Part shown: piece by piece, positions 27,587 to 33,423 of the stretch
Layout: every line of letters begins with the position of its first letter
Position numbering within the stretch: the stretch's first letter is position 1
Virus record (IMG/VR): IMGVR_UViG_3300009414_000037
Location: 1 to 34,576 of that record
DNA from: a virus
DNA: 34,576 nt
Direction: 5' to 3' (one strand)
Position numbers and translations under genes: made by a program
The notes under the pieces: generated by a model
Told to the model about the DNA's origin: nothing
Seen by the model: only the letters and a program-made list of their open reading frames with translations
The model's database searches: none

Positions 27587-27997
27587 CTACCACCAGATCA
27601 ACTGCATAACATCTACCTGTAATACATGACCAACACTGTCCTGGAACGTCCAGGGTCTGCTGGGGCCTGTCTTTTGGCCTTGTTTAGGGGCAAACTTGGA
27701 ATACGACATCTCCTCCTGACAAAACGGACACCAAAGCCGGTAAAGGGCTCCGCCATCATGCCTAGACCTGGACGAGTCTAGCTTTGCCTGGACTACCATC
27801 TGTGCGGACTCTTCTTGGTCACCTGCATAGGTGAATACCAGCCTCGAGGGCCGGAATGGTTTGGGCAGCGTCTGTGCCAACTCCGACTGTTGTGCGTAAG
27901 AGTAATCCTCATACCCACACGAAATACAATATCTACGGCTCTGCCCGGTGGCGATATACAACATATGGTGACATCGTGGGCATTGGTCAGTTGTCAT
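27587..27997 (-). CDS. zinc-ribbon protein
   Basis: A 136-residue protein with a classical N-terminal zinc ribbon: C6 and C9 (CPRC), then C24 and C27 (CISC). A second CPFC near residue 85 lacks an evident partner pair. Residues between the elements are polar. The C-terminal nine codons (VDVMQLIWW) recur as a remnant after the next gene. It overlaps the upstream CxxC/HxxC protein by 11 bases. Such ribbons serve as nucleic-acid-binding or protein-contact modules, but the role here is unknown. Confidence 0.7.
   Translation of the reverse strand: MTTDQCPRCHHMLYIATGQSRRYCISCGYEDYSYAQQSELAQTLPKPFRPSRLVFTYAGDQEESAQMVVQAKLDSSRSRHDGGALYRLWCPFCQEEMSYSKFAPKQGQKTGPSRPWTFQDSVGHVLQVDVMQLIWW
27588..27617 (-). 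repeat. 30-bp imperfect direct repeat, proximal copy
   Basis: The partner of 26778-26807. It forms the last codons and stop of the zinc-ribbon gene and the GGTGGT ahead of the PAPS-reductase-like start. Three internal differences separate the copies. Together the pair brackets one gene, as expected if that gene arrived with, or was duplicated together with, the end of its neighbour. Confidence 0.75.
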
Positions 27998-28403
27998 TCA
28001 CAAACCCCAGTGTTCTGACAAAATCACCCCAGTTAGTCTTGTCCATCCAGGTTTTTTTGTTTAGGTGCAGCGTCCAGCCCAAAGCCTTTTCAGGCGTGTT
28101 TATCCTGGCTGCCGCGATCCAGTATGTGTCGGTGACATTTTCACGCTGGCAGTTTCTGTGGTTCCACTCCCACGACACCGGCTCTTGATATGGGACCTCG
28201 TTGAGATTCACTGTCATGTCGAAACGCTTTTCGTCAGCGTATGAAATCTTCTCAGGATGACCCTCAGCCAGTTGGGTGGTTTGTTCATACTCCCATGTTT
28301 TCCATTGATGGTACTGCTCCCTGGCCGCCATATGGTCAACCTCCGCCACCGCAGTGTCCAGGGTCGTGGGCATGTCGCAAATTGAGCAATTCCGCATTAT
28401 CAT
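27987..28403 (-). CDS. CxxC/HxxC putative zinc-binding protein
   Basis: A 138-residue protein with C6-x2-C9 (CSIC) at the N-terminus and H82-x2-C85 (NHRNC) in the middle, spacing that could hold one zinc ion as a C2HC site. The rest is hydrophilic. The HRNC motif also brings to mind HNH-type nucleases, but the expected His-Asn-His order is missing, so that is not claimed. ATG at 28403 has AAGGAGAAAAGA directly upstream from the second copy of a 20-bp tandem duplication. The stop overlaps the zinc-ribbon gene start. Confidence 0.65.
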   Translation of the reverse strand: MIMRNCSICDMPTTLDTAVAEVDHMAAREQYHQWKTWEYEQTTQLAEGHPEKISYADEKRFDMTVNLNEVPYQEPVSWEWNHRNCQRENVTDTYWIAAARINTPEKALGWTLHLNKKTWMDKTNWGDFVRTLGFVNDN

Positions 28404-28435
28404 TCTTTTCTCCTTATTATCATTCTTTTCTCCTT
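28396..28435 (-). repeat. perfect 20-bp tandem duplication of a ribosome-binding leader
   Basis: The unit at 28396-28415 is repeated exactly at 28416-28435. On the minus strand each copy contains AAGGAG, a short spacer and an ATG. One ATG starts the CxxC/HxxC protein; the other starts a seven-residue peptide. The stop codon of the preceding gene (28435-28437) abuts the duplication. Confidence 0.9.
28400..28423 (-). CDS. possible seven-residue leader peptide
   Basis: The upstream copy of the 20-bp duplication provides AAGGAG and an ATG at 28423 for MIIRRKE, ending in TGA at 28400-28402. That TGA overlaps the ATG of the next gene as ATGA. It would be translated immediately before that gene, so it could couple or limit its translation. 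The peptide itself is a by-product of the duplication and may have no function. Confidence 0.35.
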   Translation of the reverse strand: MIIRRKE

Positions 28436-29118
28436 TAGGATTTAAGAGACCACAGCTTTCGCCGACTGTCTTGAAAGCTATGGAGTGGTCTATTTTGGTG
28501 TAAATGTACGGGCATGAACTTCTGAAGCCCTAAATCTTCCCATGGTATCTCCAATGGTGTTACACCCATGTTTTTGATAGTCTCCGACTGCCTGTCGCTT
28601 TCGGGAATAGCAAGGACAATCTCCTCATAAAGTGTGGAGGGACGTATTCTTGACGGAATAGCCTCCACTATATCTGCATACCAGAACGCCTCCGCCATAA
28701 ATGCTATATGCCCATCAATCAGCCTGCGCGGATCGTTCCGTGTACCCGCGCTGAGACCGGACACACTGGCGATCTGGGCGAACCTTCTGGTCAATCCAAT
28801 ACATGGGACCGTCTGGTAAATGCTGATATAAAAGCCAAGGCAGTCCAGTACATAACGCGCTAGCTTCCACGGAATTTGGTCCTCAGTGGGACCCATATGA
28901 AGCGGGTAAACAAAGCCTTTCTTCTGCTCCATCAGGGCGAACTCCCCATGCAGAATTAGCGCCATATATTTCTTGATGGTCCTTACTGCCGGGTACTTAG
29001 TGTATTGAGGCTCATCCCGGAAGTAAGCATGAATTTTACTCGGGCTACCGGCCATTTGTGCGTATGCCATCAGTTCAGCTATTTTGTTTATGTAAAACGG
29101 ATCAATCGCTCTTCTCAT
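28435..29118 (-). CDS. hypothetical early protein (227 aa)
   Basis: A 227-residue protein of unknown family, largely helical with mixed charge. The N-terminal ~60 residues (FYINKIAELMAYAQMAGSPS and later RTIKKYMALI) have a helix-turn-helix-like rhythm, but this is not decisive. It has AAAGGAGAACG before ATG 29118, in a repeated leader. It follows the ATPase gene in transcription order and may support replication, which is an inference from position. Confidence 0.65.
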   Translation of the reverse strand: MRRAIDPFYINKIAELMAYAQMAGSPSKIHAYFRDEPQYTKYPAVRTIKKYMALILHGEFALMEQKKGFVYPLHMGPTEDQIPWKLARYVLDCLGFYISIYQTVPCIGLTRRFAQIASVSGLSAGTRNDPRRLIDGHIAFMAEAFWYADIVEAIPSRIRPSTLYEEIVLAIPESDRQSETIKNMGVTPLEIPWEDLGLQKFMPVHLHQNRPLHSFQDSRRKLWSLKS

Positions 29119-29143
29119 CGTTCTCCTTTCAGTGACGCAAAGT
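29118..29143 (-). repeat. 26-bp leader repeat, gene-proximal copy
   Basis: Matches 29190-29215 at 24 of 26 positions, 72 bases apart. It contains the AAAGGAG ribosome site and touches the ATG of the 227-residue gene. Confidence 0.8.
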
Positions 29144-29150
29144 CAAGATT

Positions 29151-29186
29151 CTAATCGGGCATATCCACGAGTGGAATAGGGCACAT
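29151..29186 (-). CDS. possible 11-residue upstream peptide
   Basis: ATG at 29186 follows the second leader copy (AAAGGAAAACG) and encodes MCPIPLVDMPD before TAG. It lies in the 110-base gap between the ATPase gene and the 227-residue gene. It may be an upstream ORF produced by leader duplication, or may not be translated. Confidence 0.3.
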   Translation of the reverse strand: MCPIPLVDMPD

Positions 29187-29189
29187 TAA

Positions 29190-29215
29190 TCGTTTTCCTT
29201 TCAGTGATGCAAAGT
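29190..29215 (-). repeat. 26-bp leader repeat, distal copy
   Basis: The partner of 29118-29143. It carries AAAGGAAAACG instead of AAAGGAGAACG, and lies before the small upstream peptide. It suggests a duplicated ribosome-binding leader. Confidence 0.8.
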
Positions 29216-29232
29216 AATGCAACGTGCATTAC
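29214..29232. promoter_or_regulatory. 19-bp inverted repeat over the ATPase stop
   Basis: GTAATGCA and TGCATTAC form perfect 8-base arms around a three-base ACG centre. The repeat covers the ATPase gene's TAA stop (29229-29231) and touches the leader repeat. It could be an operator for a dimeric repressor, or a hairpin in the early transcript. No bound protein can be identified from sequence. Confidence 0.45.
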
Positions 29233-30503
29233 CCCCATTTAGTTGGCTTTTTCACGAGTGAATACTGTCCCGAGCTATGCTTCCTGAACATTCCGTCACG
29301 CGCTCGTGTGATTGAGGACTGAACTGTGGGATATGGGATGTCCAGATCACGGGCCATCTGTGCAATGGTCGCAGAGTTGACCTCCCCGAGGTAGCTAACC
29401 ACCGCGTCCTCTGCTTTCTGCCCTTCTGTCCGCAGGTCCGGGAATTCGGAGAGCCGTGCGGATCGGATATGGTCAACGCCCTGGGCATTAAAGCTCATCG
29501 CCAGGATAGGGATTGTGCTTGGTTCAACGTCATTCGATTTAGTAATCCTGAGCCGTACACCCAACTCGTTCTCGTCGTTTCGAGCCGAGGTGATTGCGAC
29601 CATGACGTCTGCACCGCCCTCGAAATGAACACTACCGAATATATGTTTAGACTCCCAGCCTGTGTGTCCGATGGCCAGCCAGCCGCGACCGGGCTTCTCT
29701 ATCAGGGTATTTAAGGCATCTATGATGCGTGTCGCAGGGCGGTTCTCGTTCAGGTCGCCCATGCCTGCCCTGGAAATCGAGTCGAGGACGATCCAGCCTA
29801 TGTCGTGTTTATCCATGTCGGCCCGGACGGACGCGACCACATCGTTTAGCGAGTAGCCTCTCCGATTGAGGAACCTTAACGGGCGGTGAGGGTCGAGCCC
29901 CAGGGCCACGTTGACGCACCCTACCCGCCTTGTCAGGGATGCCTCGGACCGCTCCAGATTAACGTACAGGACGTTTCGCTGTGACACAGGCCAGAACGTG
30001 GAAAGCCCTGCATCTACACAGATCGCGGCTGTCAGGGTAGTGTAGCTTTTGGCGGAACCCGGCCTCGCGTAAATTATTGTGCCTCCATCGACCGGCGCCC
30101 ACGGCTCAATCACATGAGAGATAGGCATTTGGGGGTCCCCGGAGATCATCTGGGATTCATTCACACCCAGCCAGGTATGATAAGCCTTGAATGCAAATGT
30201 ATCGAGGTCATGCCGCAGCAACTCCTTCGAGTAGCCATCGCTGATGGGTGGGCGGAGGACCGAGTGGGCATGATTGGCCAGTCCCCTGCGAGGATCGTTG
30301 CGTTCCAAATTGAAATTATCATGCCCGAGGCGGAACCTGTTGAGGTAGATGACCACCTTTCCGTGTACACCGTCGTCTAAACCGTGGCAGAAGAACCGAA
30401 CGTACTGGTCATCACCCAGAATTCGCACGGCCTCGACCCCTTTTGGCTCCTCCGACGACCCATATTCACCCGGAACAGAGAGGCGAAGCTGCAATTCATT
30501 CAT
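29229..30503 (-). CDS. RecA-fold ATPase with C-terminal winged helix
   Basis: A 424-residue protein of the RecA/AAA_25 type used by phage RepA-like helicases or recombination ATPases. Walker A lies in IIYARPGSAKSY (ARPGSAKS about residues 146-153), but both usual glycines in this loop are altered (A for the first Gly and A for the one before Lys). Walker B is near D241 (GWIVLDSISRA), followed by IGHTG around residue 280 and a K322 in LRITKSN. The last ~70 residues look like a winged helix (IAQMARDLDIPYPTVQSSIT). The frame is open further upstream, but the 8-base overlap with the previous gene and the AGGTG support ATG 30503. Role likely replication initiation or DNA unwinding; the substrate is not proven. 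Confidence 0.75.
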   Translation of the reverse strand: MNELQLRLSVPGEYGSSEEPKGVEAVRILGDDQYVRFFCHGLDDGVHGKVVIYLNRFRLGHDNFNLERNDPRRGLANHAHSVLRPPISDGYSKELLRHDLDTFAFKAYHTWLGVNESQMISGDPQMPISHVIEPWAPVDGGTIIYARPGSAKSYTTLTAAICVDAGLSTFWPVSQRNVLYVNLERSEASLTRRVGCVNVALGLDPHRPLRFLNRRGYSLNDVVASVRADMDKHDIGWIVLDSISRAGMGDLNENRPATRIIDALNTLIEKPGRGWLAIGHTGWESKHIFGSVHFEGGADVMVAITSARNDENELGVRLRITKSNDVEPSTIPILAMSFNAQGVDHIRSARLSEFPDLRTEGQKAEDAVVSYLGEVNSATIAQMARDLDIPYPTVQSSITRARDGMFRKHSSGQYSLVKKPTKWG

Positions 30504-30843
30504 CGGTGGCACCTGGTTTTGCCTCATAAACCTGATAGATCGGGAGGGCTGTGACCTGTTCCTGCCTGGTTTGGCCCTTCCACTTCGACTGTTCGGGATC
30601 TTGCCGACAGTGACATAACTGACACCGAGTCCACGGCACGAAGGGGGCTGTTCGCCCATTCAGTGCAACCGCGACAGCCATATGCGTGGCTTCTGCCTGC
30701 TCCTCCGTGTACCCGTACTCATTTCGGATTCGCAGGGTATCCATCGCCTGTTTCATCAACTCAATTTGAGCATTGACCTGGTCGATTGCGTCGTATAGGT
30801 CGAGTGTGGACGACATCACTGCCGCTATTTCCTGTTTACTCAC
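30496..30843 (-). CDS. hypothetical helical protein with Cys cluster
   Basis: 115 residues from GTG 30843, which lies one base after the TAA of the preceding gene. The first ~50 residues form a long helix (MSSTLDLYDAIDQVNAQIEL), and a C-terminal TRCQLCHCRQDP cluster may bind zinc, although a complete four-ligand site is not visible. The frame continues upstream into the recombination-associated gene, but that part is not supported. Its stop overlaps the ATPase start. Confidence 0.6.
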   Translation of the reverse strand: MSKQEIAAVMSSTLDLYDAIDQVNAQIELMKQAMDTLRIRNEYGYTEEQAEATHMAVAVALNGRTAPFVPWTRCQLCHCRQDPEQSKWKGQTRQEQVTALPIYQVYEAKPGATDE

Positions 30844-30844
30844 A

Positions 30845-31579
30845 TTATCGGCCCTGGTCAGGCAGTAGTTGTTTGATTGCCTGACTGGCATCAGTCTTGG
30901 TCATGTTCGTCATGTCACCCTCGTAGCCGAGGGTTTTCAAATAGGTTTTTTGTGGGACGGTTGCCTTCTCAATTCCCATAGCAGATGCTCCGTAGCTAGG
31001 CGGGGAGTCCTTGGTAATGATATGGCTTGGCAGTGTATTGAGATCCCTATCTTCGTCCAACGACATCTCATCAAAAGGTGTGCCGGAGTATCCCGCAAGG
31101 ACGACAACCCACCGAAATACGGATGCGATAGCCTTGGAGACGGCCCTGGTCTGAGCCATTGAGCGGCAGGCGAAAGCTGGTCGGCCCCCGGTTGCCCATT
31201 GCCCGTCCCCCTCAGTGCCACATTCGGCCTCTGCGGCACCGATAACGACTGTTCCGGTTGGAGTCCATTGCAATACCTCCGCCCTCGCCTCAAAGGCGGA
31301 TGGAAAACCGGGTATGCGTTTGACACTGCCCTCGACAATTTTGGCGGTACAGCCGTAGCCACGGGCGAGAGTTATCCACGCCTCGACCTTTATATGTTGC
31401 GACCCCCGGATGTTAACCGCGAGATCGCTGGCTTTTATCATTTTTGTGAGGGACTTTGCTTTCAGGGATGCCTCGACGAGCGACTGATCGAATTCTTCCG
31501 CTGTTGGAGCCATCACGGCTGGGACAGGCTGGACAATCTCTGCGAGATCTGTCATGTCATTTGTAGGTTCGTCTACCAT
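30845..31579 (-). CDS. phage recombination-associated protein with DUF3072-like end
   Basis: A 244-residue protein with a highly characteristic block AFACRSMAQTRAVSKAI (around residues 135-155) followed by VVVLAGYSGTPFDEM. It resembles a family found in many phages near recombination genes, sometimes considered a Rad52-like or single-strand annealing protein, though I cannot prove this. The C-terminal ~35 residues (KTYLKTLGYEGDM and TKTDASQAI) match the pattern of DUF3072. AGAAAGGAAA before the ATG at 31579 supports the start. Its 5' leader contains two stable hairpins. It lies downstream of the HTH gene and upstream of the ATPase gene, consistent with a role in phage replication or recombination. 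Confidence 0.7.
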   Translation of the reverse strand: MVDEPTNDMTDLAEIVQPVPAVMAPTAEEFDQSLVEASLKAKSLTKMIKASDLAVNIRGSQHIKVEAWITLARGYGCTAKIVEGSVKRIPGFPSAFEARAEVLQWTPTGTVVIGAAEAECGTEGDGQWATGGRPAFACRSMAQTRAVSKAIASVFRWVVVLAGYSGTPFDEMSLDEDRDLNTLPSHIITKDSPPSYGASAMGIEKATVPQKTYLKTLGYEGDMTNMTKTDASQAIKQLLPDQGR

Positions 31580-31619
31580 ATTGATTTCCTTTCTGTACTG
31601 AATGTGGTACGATCAAAGA

Positions 31620-31677
31620 GCCGCTGAAAGTTGTTCACCTTCCACGGCATAGGGGCTGGATCTTGTATCCGGCCCCT
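31620..31677 (-). promoter_or_regulatory. two hairpins in the leader of the recombination gene
   Basis: A strong hairpin at 31651-31677 (AGGGGC with GCCCCT, then GGAT with ATCC, one mismatch, five-base loop) lies six bases after the HTH gene stop. A second hairpin at 31620-31648 pairs GCCGU with GCGGC and GGAAG with CUUUC. Without a U run they are not convincing intrinsic terminators; attenuation, processing or stabilisation are possible. Confidence 0.45.
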
Positions 31678-31682
31678 TACTT

Positions 31683-31910
31683 TTACAGGCCCAGTTTTTC
31701 AATCACGGGTTCGGGCAGCGCGGAGCAGTCGAAAAGTTCGCTGTAGGCTACGTTGAAAACCTGACTGGCATTTTTCGCAAAGTGCGCCGTAATTTGTTTG
31801 CGCCCATGTTTCAAATCGACCAGGTATTCCTCAGAGCGATTGAGCCTGCGGCCCAGGTACTCCAGTGAGTGATCCGCAAAAAGCGGGTGGAACTCGTCCA
31901 TAGTTGTCAC
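31683..31910 (-). CDS. Cro/CI-type HTH protein
   Basis: A 75-residue protein with an XRE-like helix-turn-helix: LEYLGRRLNRSEEYLVDLKHG at residues 16-36 with the usual turn Asn/Ser, followed by ITAHFAKNASQVFNVAYSELF as in Cro/CI repressors. Length suits a Cro-like dimer. GGAGGTGACAACT gives a strong ribosome site. A perfect 14-bp palindrome (31941-31954) is just upstream, a likely operator for this or another regulator. It may control the early operon, perhaps by autorepression. Confidence 0.75.
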   Translation of the reverse strand: MTTMDEFHPLFADHSLEYLGRRLNRSEEYLVDLKHGRKQITAHFAKNASQVFNVAYSELFDCSALPEPVIEKLGL

Positions 31911-31940
31911 CTCCTCTCTAATGTTATTCTATCAACTTTG

Positions 31941-31954
31941 TAGTAAATTTACTA
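31941..31954. promoter_or_regulatory. perfect 14-bp palindrome, candidate operator
   Basis: TAGTAAATTTACTA reads the same on both strands and lies 30 bases upstream of the HTH gene start, overlapping the preceding stop codon. HTH dimers typically bind such AT-rich palindromes. A single site cannot be called proof, and no clear -35/-10 pair was found around it. Confidence 0.5.
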
Positions 31955-32179
31955 GCAATCTCCAAGATATGCGGCCAGGCGTTCTGCTAAAGCGTCGGTA
32001 GCCTCAGCGAGGCTTCTTGCCTGGACCAGTAGCTCTGTGGCAATTGCCTCTCGTCCGTCCCTGGTGTCAGATATATCAGCCACAGATGCCAGTCGTGCAT
32101 GAGCCTGGGCGATATCATCCAGATCGCGTCGAACATGACGAACGGGAGTGCAGCTTCGGTTAAAATGATTGTCCTCCAT
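31952..32179 (-). CDS. small helical protein (75 aa)
   Basis: A 75-residue Ala/Arg/Asp-rich helical protein from ATG 32179, which has GGTGA in reach; upstream in-frame GTGs (32191, 32188) lack a good site. The ATG lies five bases after the previous stop. The sequence includes TELLVQARSLAEATDALAERL, a likely coiled coil. Function unknown. Confidence 0.6.
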   Translation of the reverse strand: MEDNHFNRSCTPVRHVRRDLDDIAQAHARLASVADISDTRDGREAIATELLVQARSLAEATDALAERLAAYLGDC

Positions 32180-32184
32180 ATCAG

Positions 32185-32430
32185 TCACCACGGTACATCG
32201 TGAAATGGTTCACATTGATCACAGCGTGTCTGGAGGGGCATCACGAAACGCCCACAGTGCCGGCACAGAGACAACTCATCGCGCCATTTGTCAGCCTCGT
32301 CAGGGGTTATCGAGTATATCTCGTCCCCTGTTTTCAAAAACGACTGCCCCTGTGAATTTCTGTACAGTTCCTCGTGGCGAACCGCAATCAGTTCACAATC
32401 ATCTAACCTGTCTATAAGCTCCTCAATCAT
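32185..32430 (-). CDS. small zinc-ribbon protein (81 aa)
   Basis: C56-x2-C59 (CRHC) and C70-x2-C73 (CDQC) form a complete four-Cys zinc ribbon in the second half, following an acidic N-terminal helix. The ATGA overlap with the preceding gene and GAGGTAACACA support the start. Possibly a transcription or recombination accessory, but no family is certain. Confidence 0.7.
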   Translation of the reverse strand: MIEELIDRLDDCELIAVRHEELYRNSQGQSFLKTGDEIYSITPDEADKWRDELSLCRHCGRFVMPLQTRCDQCEPFHDVPW

Positions 32431-32678
32431 TGTGTTACCTCCGCGACATCAATATCACTCCAAGGAAATGCAATCGAGACTGTTGCGCAATCCATAAGCT
32501 CCTCTAGGGCCTCGTTCATCTCCGGGTTTCGGCTGGTAAACTGAACCACAACCTTGAATTTGTTGTCCCGCAAAGTCCTCAACCAGTTTCTATGGTCGCG
32601 GGCGTTGCTGTGGTAACTTTTTATTTCACCGATCAGCAATACACTATCGGTGTACATGCCTTGTCCTGTTTTTGTCAT
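32427..32678 (-). CDS. hypothetical small alpha/beta protein
   Basis: 83 residues with AAAGGAGG before ATG 32678. The sequence is soluble and mixed, with a hydrophobic strand FKVVVQFTS around residues 40-49 and a final SIAFPWSDIDVAEV. It overlaps the zinc-ribbon gene as ATGA. No family is recognised. Confidence 0.65.
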   Translation of the reverse strand: MTKTGQGMYTDSVLLIGEIKSYHSNARDHRNWLRTLRDNKFKVVVQFTSRNPEMNEALEELMDCATVSIAFPWSDIDVAEVTQ

Positions 32679-32713
32679 ACATGACCTCCTTTAATTTGGG
32701 AAAAAACCTCAAG

Positions 32714-33016
32714 TTAAATTGACTTTTTGGGGTGGGCATTGTTAGTGTCCTGTTCAAATCCAAGCACTTCCATGTCGCGTATTGGACTGAGGCCGTTGTA
32801 GTGGTGGACAGGGAACGCCTCCGGCGCCGTGGAGCCCTTGTGCACTGCGAGGTATTGCGGTGCGTCACAGTCCTCTTCGAGGTAAACAGATCTCTCGTCA
32901 GCGTAGCTGTATGCACTGGCATGGAAGCCGGTCAACTCGTACTCGGCACGGTCGACTCGAAGCCAGCCGTGTCCGGCATCTGTTATCCACATGTACTCGT
33001 ATTTGGTAGTTGCCAT
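32714..33016 (-). CDS. hypothetical small early protein (100 aa)
   Basis: 100 residues, starting from ATG 33016 with GAGGAGG in the end of the preceding gene and a one-base overlap to its stop (TAATG). It contains YADERSVYLEEDCDAPQYL around residues 38-56, a pattern I have seen in phage unknowns. No enzyme motif. The last codons contain the second copy of a 28-bp repeat found in the late operon. Confidence 0.65.
   Translation of the reverse strand: MATTKYEYMWITDAGHGWLRVDRAEYELTGFHASAYSYADERSVYLEEDCDAPQYLAVHKGSTAPEAFPVHHYNGLSPIRDMEVLGFEQDTNNAHPKKSI
32731..32758. repeat. 28-bp repeat shared with late operon, copy 2
   Basis: Matches 23694-23721 at 25 of 28 positions. Here it is coding at the C-terminus of the 100-residue gene (minus strand reads FEQDTNNAHP). 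The first copy read on the same strand gives VQDINNAH, so a short coding fragment may have been copied. Confidence 0.6.
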
Positions 33017-33237
33017 TACACCACCTCCTCGATGCGATAGTTTGGATATTGTCCAGCCACTTGGCGCTCATCGTCGTAGTCGTATGGCTCGACAAATGCC
33101 AGGTGTATTGCATCGCGAAGTGATGCGCTCCGGGGCCCCTCATACACCCAGACATCAACGCCATCATCGACTGTGAAGAATTGTTTGCTCGAGCTATGGT
33201 CAACCTTTCCTACGTAGTAGCAGCCTAGGTCCATCAT
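33016..33237 (-). CDS. hypothetical small protein (73 aa)
   Basis: From ATG 33237, overlapping the preceding 33-codon gene as ATGA. The protein starts MMDLGCYYVGKVDHSSSKQ and is acidic, with a probable beta fold. The frame is open further to a GTG at 33342, but that upstream part is less plausible and conflicts with the small gene at 33234-33335, which has the better ribosome site. Unknown function. Confidence 0.6.
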   Translation of the reverse strand: MMDLGCYYVGKVDHSSSKQFFTVDDGVDVWVYEGPRSASLRDAIHLAFVEPYDYDDERQVAGQYPNYRIEEVV

Positions 33238-33335
33238 TGTTGCACCGCCATCTGGCGTAAGATCTTCGCCATTTCCACTTCCGACATGTAGCCGAAGTCC
33301 ATCAGTGCCTGACACTCTCGCTCTATCTGTTCCAT
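33234..33335 (-). CDS. 33-codon small protein directly after hammerhead 1
   Basis: ATG 33335 lies seven bases after AGGAGG and encodes a 33-residue helical, acidic protein (EQIERECQALMDFGYMSEVE). It stops with TGA overlapping the next ATG (ATGA). This is the first gene after the cleavage site of the ribozyme at 33364-33419: its leader after self-cutting would be 33 nt. It is short but the ribosome site and tight overlap make it credible. Confidence 0.55.
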   Translation of the reverse strand: MEQIERECQALMDFGYMSEVEMAKILRQMAVQQ

Positions 33336-33363
33336 TGTTCACCCTCCTGTTTTATTTTGGTTT

Positions 33364-33419
33364 CCATCGACCCTCGTTTGAGGGTTTCGGCTGGTAACGA
33401 ACCAGCCTCATCAGGATGG
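33364..33419 (-). ncRNA. hammerhead ribozyme, type I, copy 1
   Basis: On the minus strand the RNA has stem I (CCAUC 33419-33415 with GAUGG 33368-33364), the core CUGAUGA (33414-33408), stem II (GGCUGGU 33407-33401 with ACCAGCC 33395-33389, loop UCGUU), the conserved GAA (33388-33386), and stem III (ACCCUC 33385-33380 with GAGGGU 33375-33370, loop AAAC). Cleavage should follow C17 at 33369. All catalytic nucleotides of the hammerhead fold (C3 to A9, G12, A13, A14, and the A15.1-U16.1 pair) are present. Both ends open in stem I, so it is type I. It begins four bases after the TAA of the gene 33424-33663. The GGAAACC after stem I is also shared with copy 2. Confidence 0.93.
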
Positions 33420-33423
33420 TGTA

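Noticed and set aside
27987-28403. HNH nuclease call
   Set aside because: The NHRNC piece is suggestive but the order of His and Asn expected for HNH is missing.
30504-30659. Longer N-terminus of the ATPase
   Set aside because: It would overlap almost half of the preceding gene and is a low-complexity reading of it; ATG 30503 has the better overlap and site.
32895-32901. CUGACGA core-like sequence on the minus strand
   Set aside because: It lies inside a coding region, with GAAG rather than GAAA and no stem III or stem I partner.
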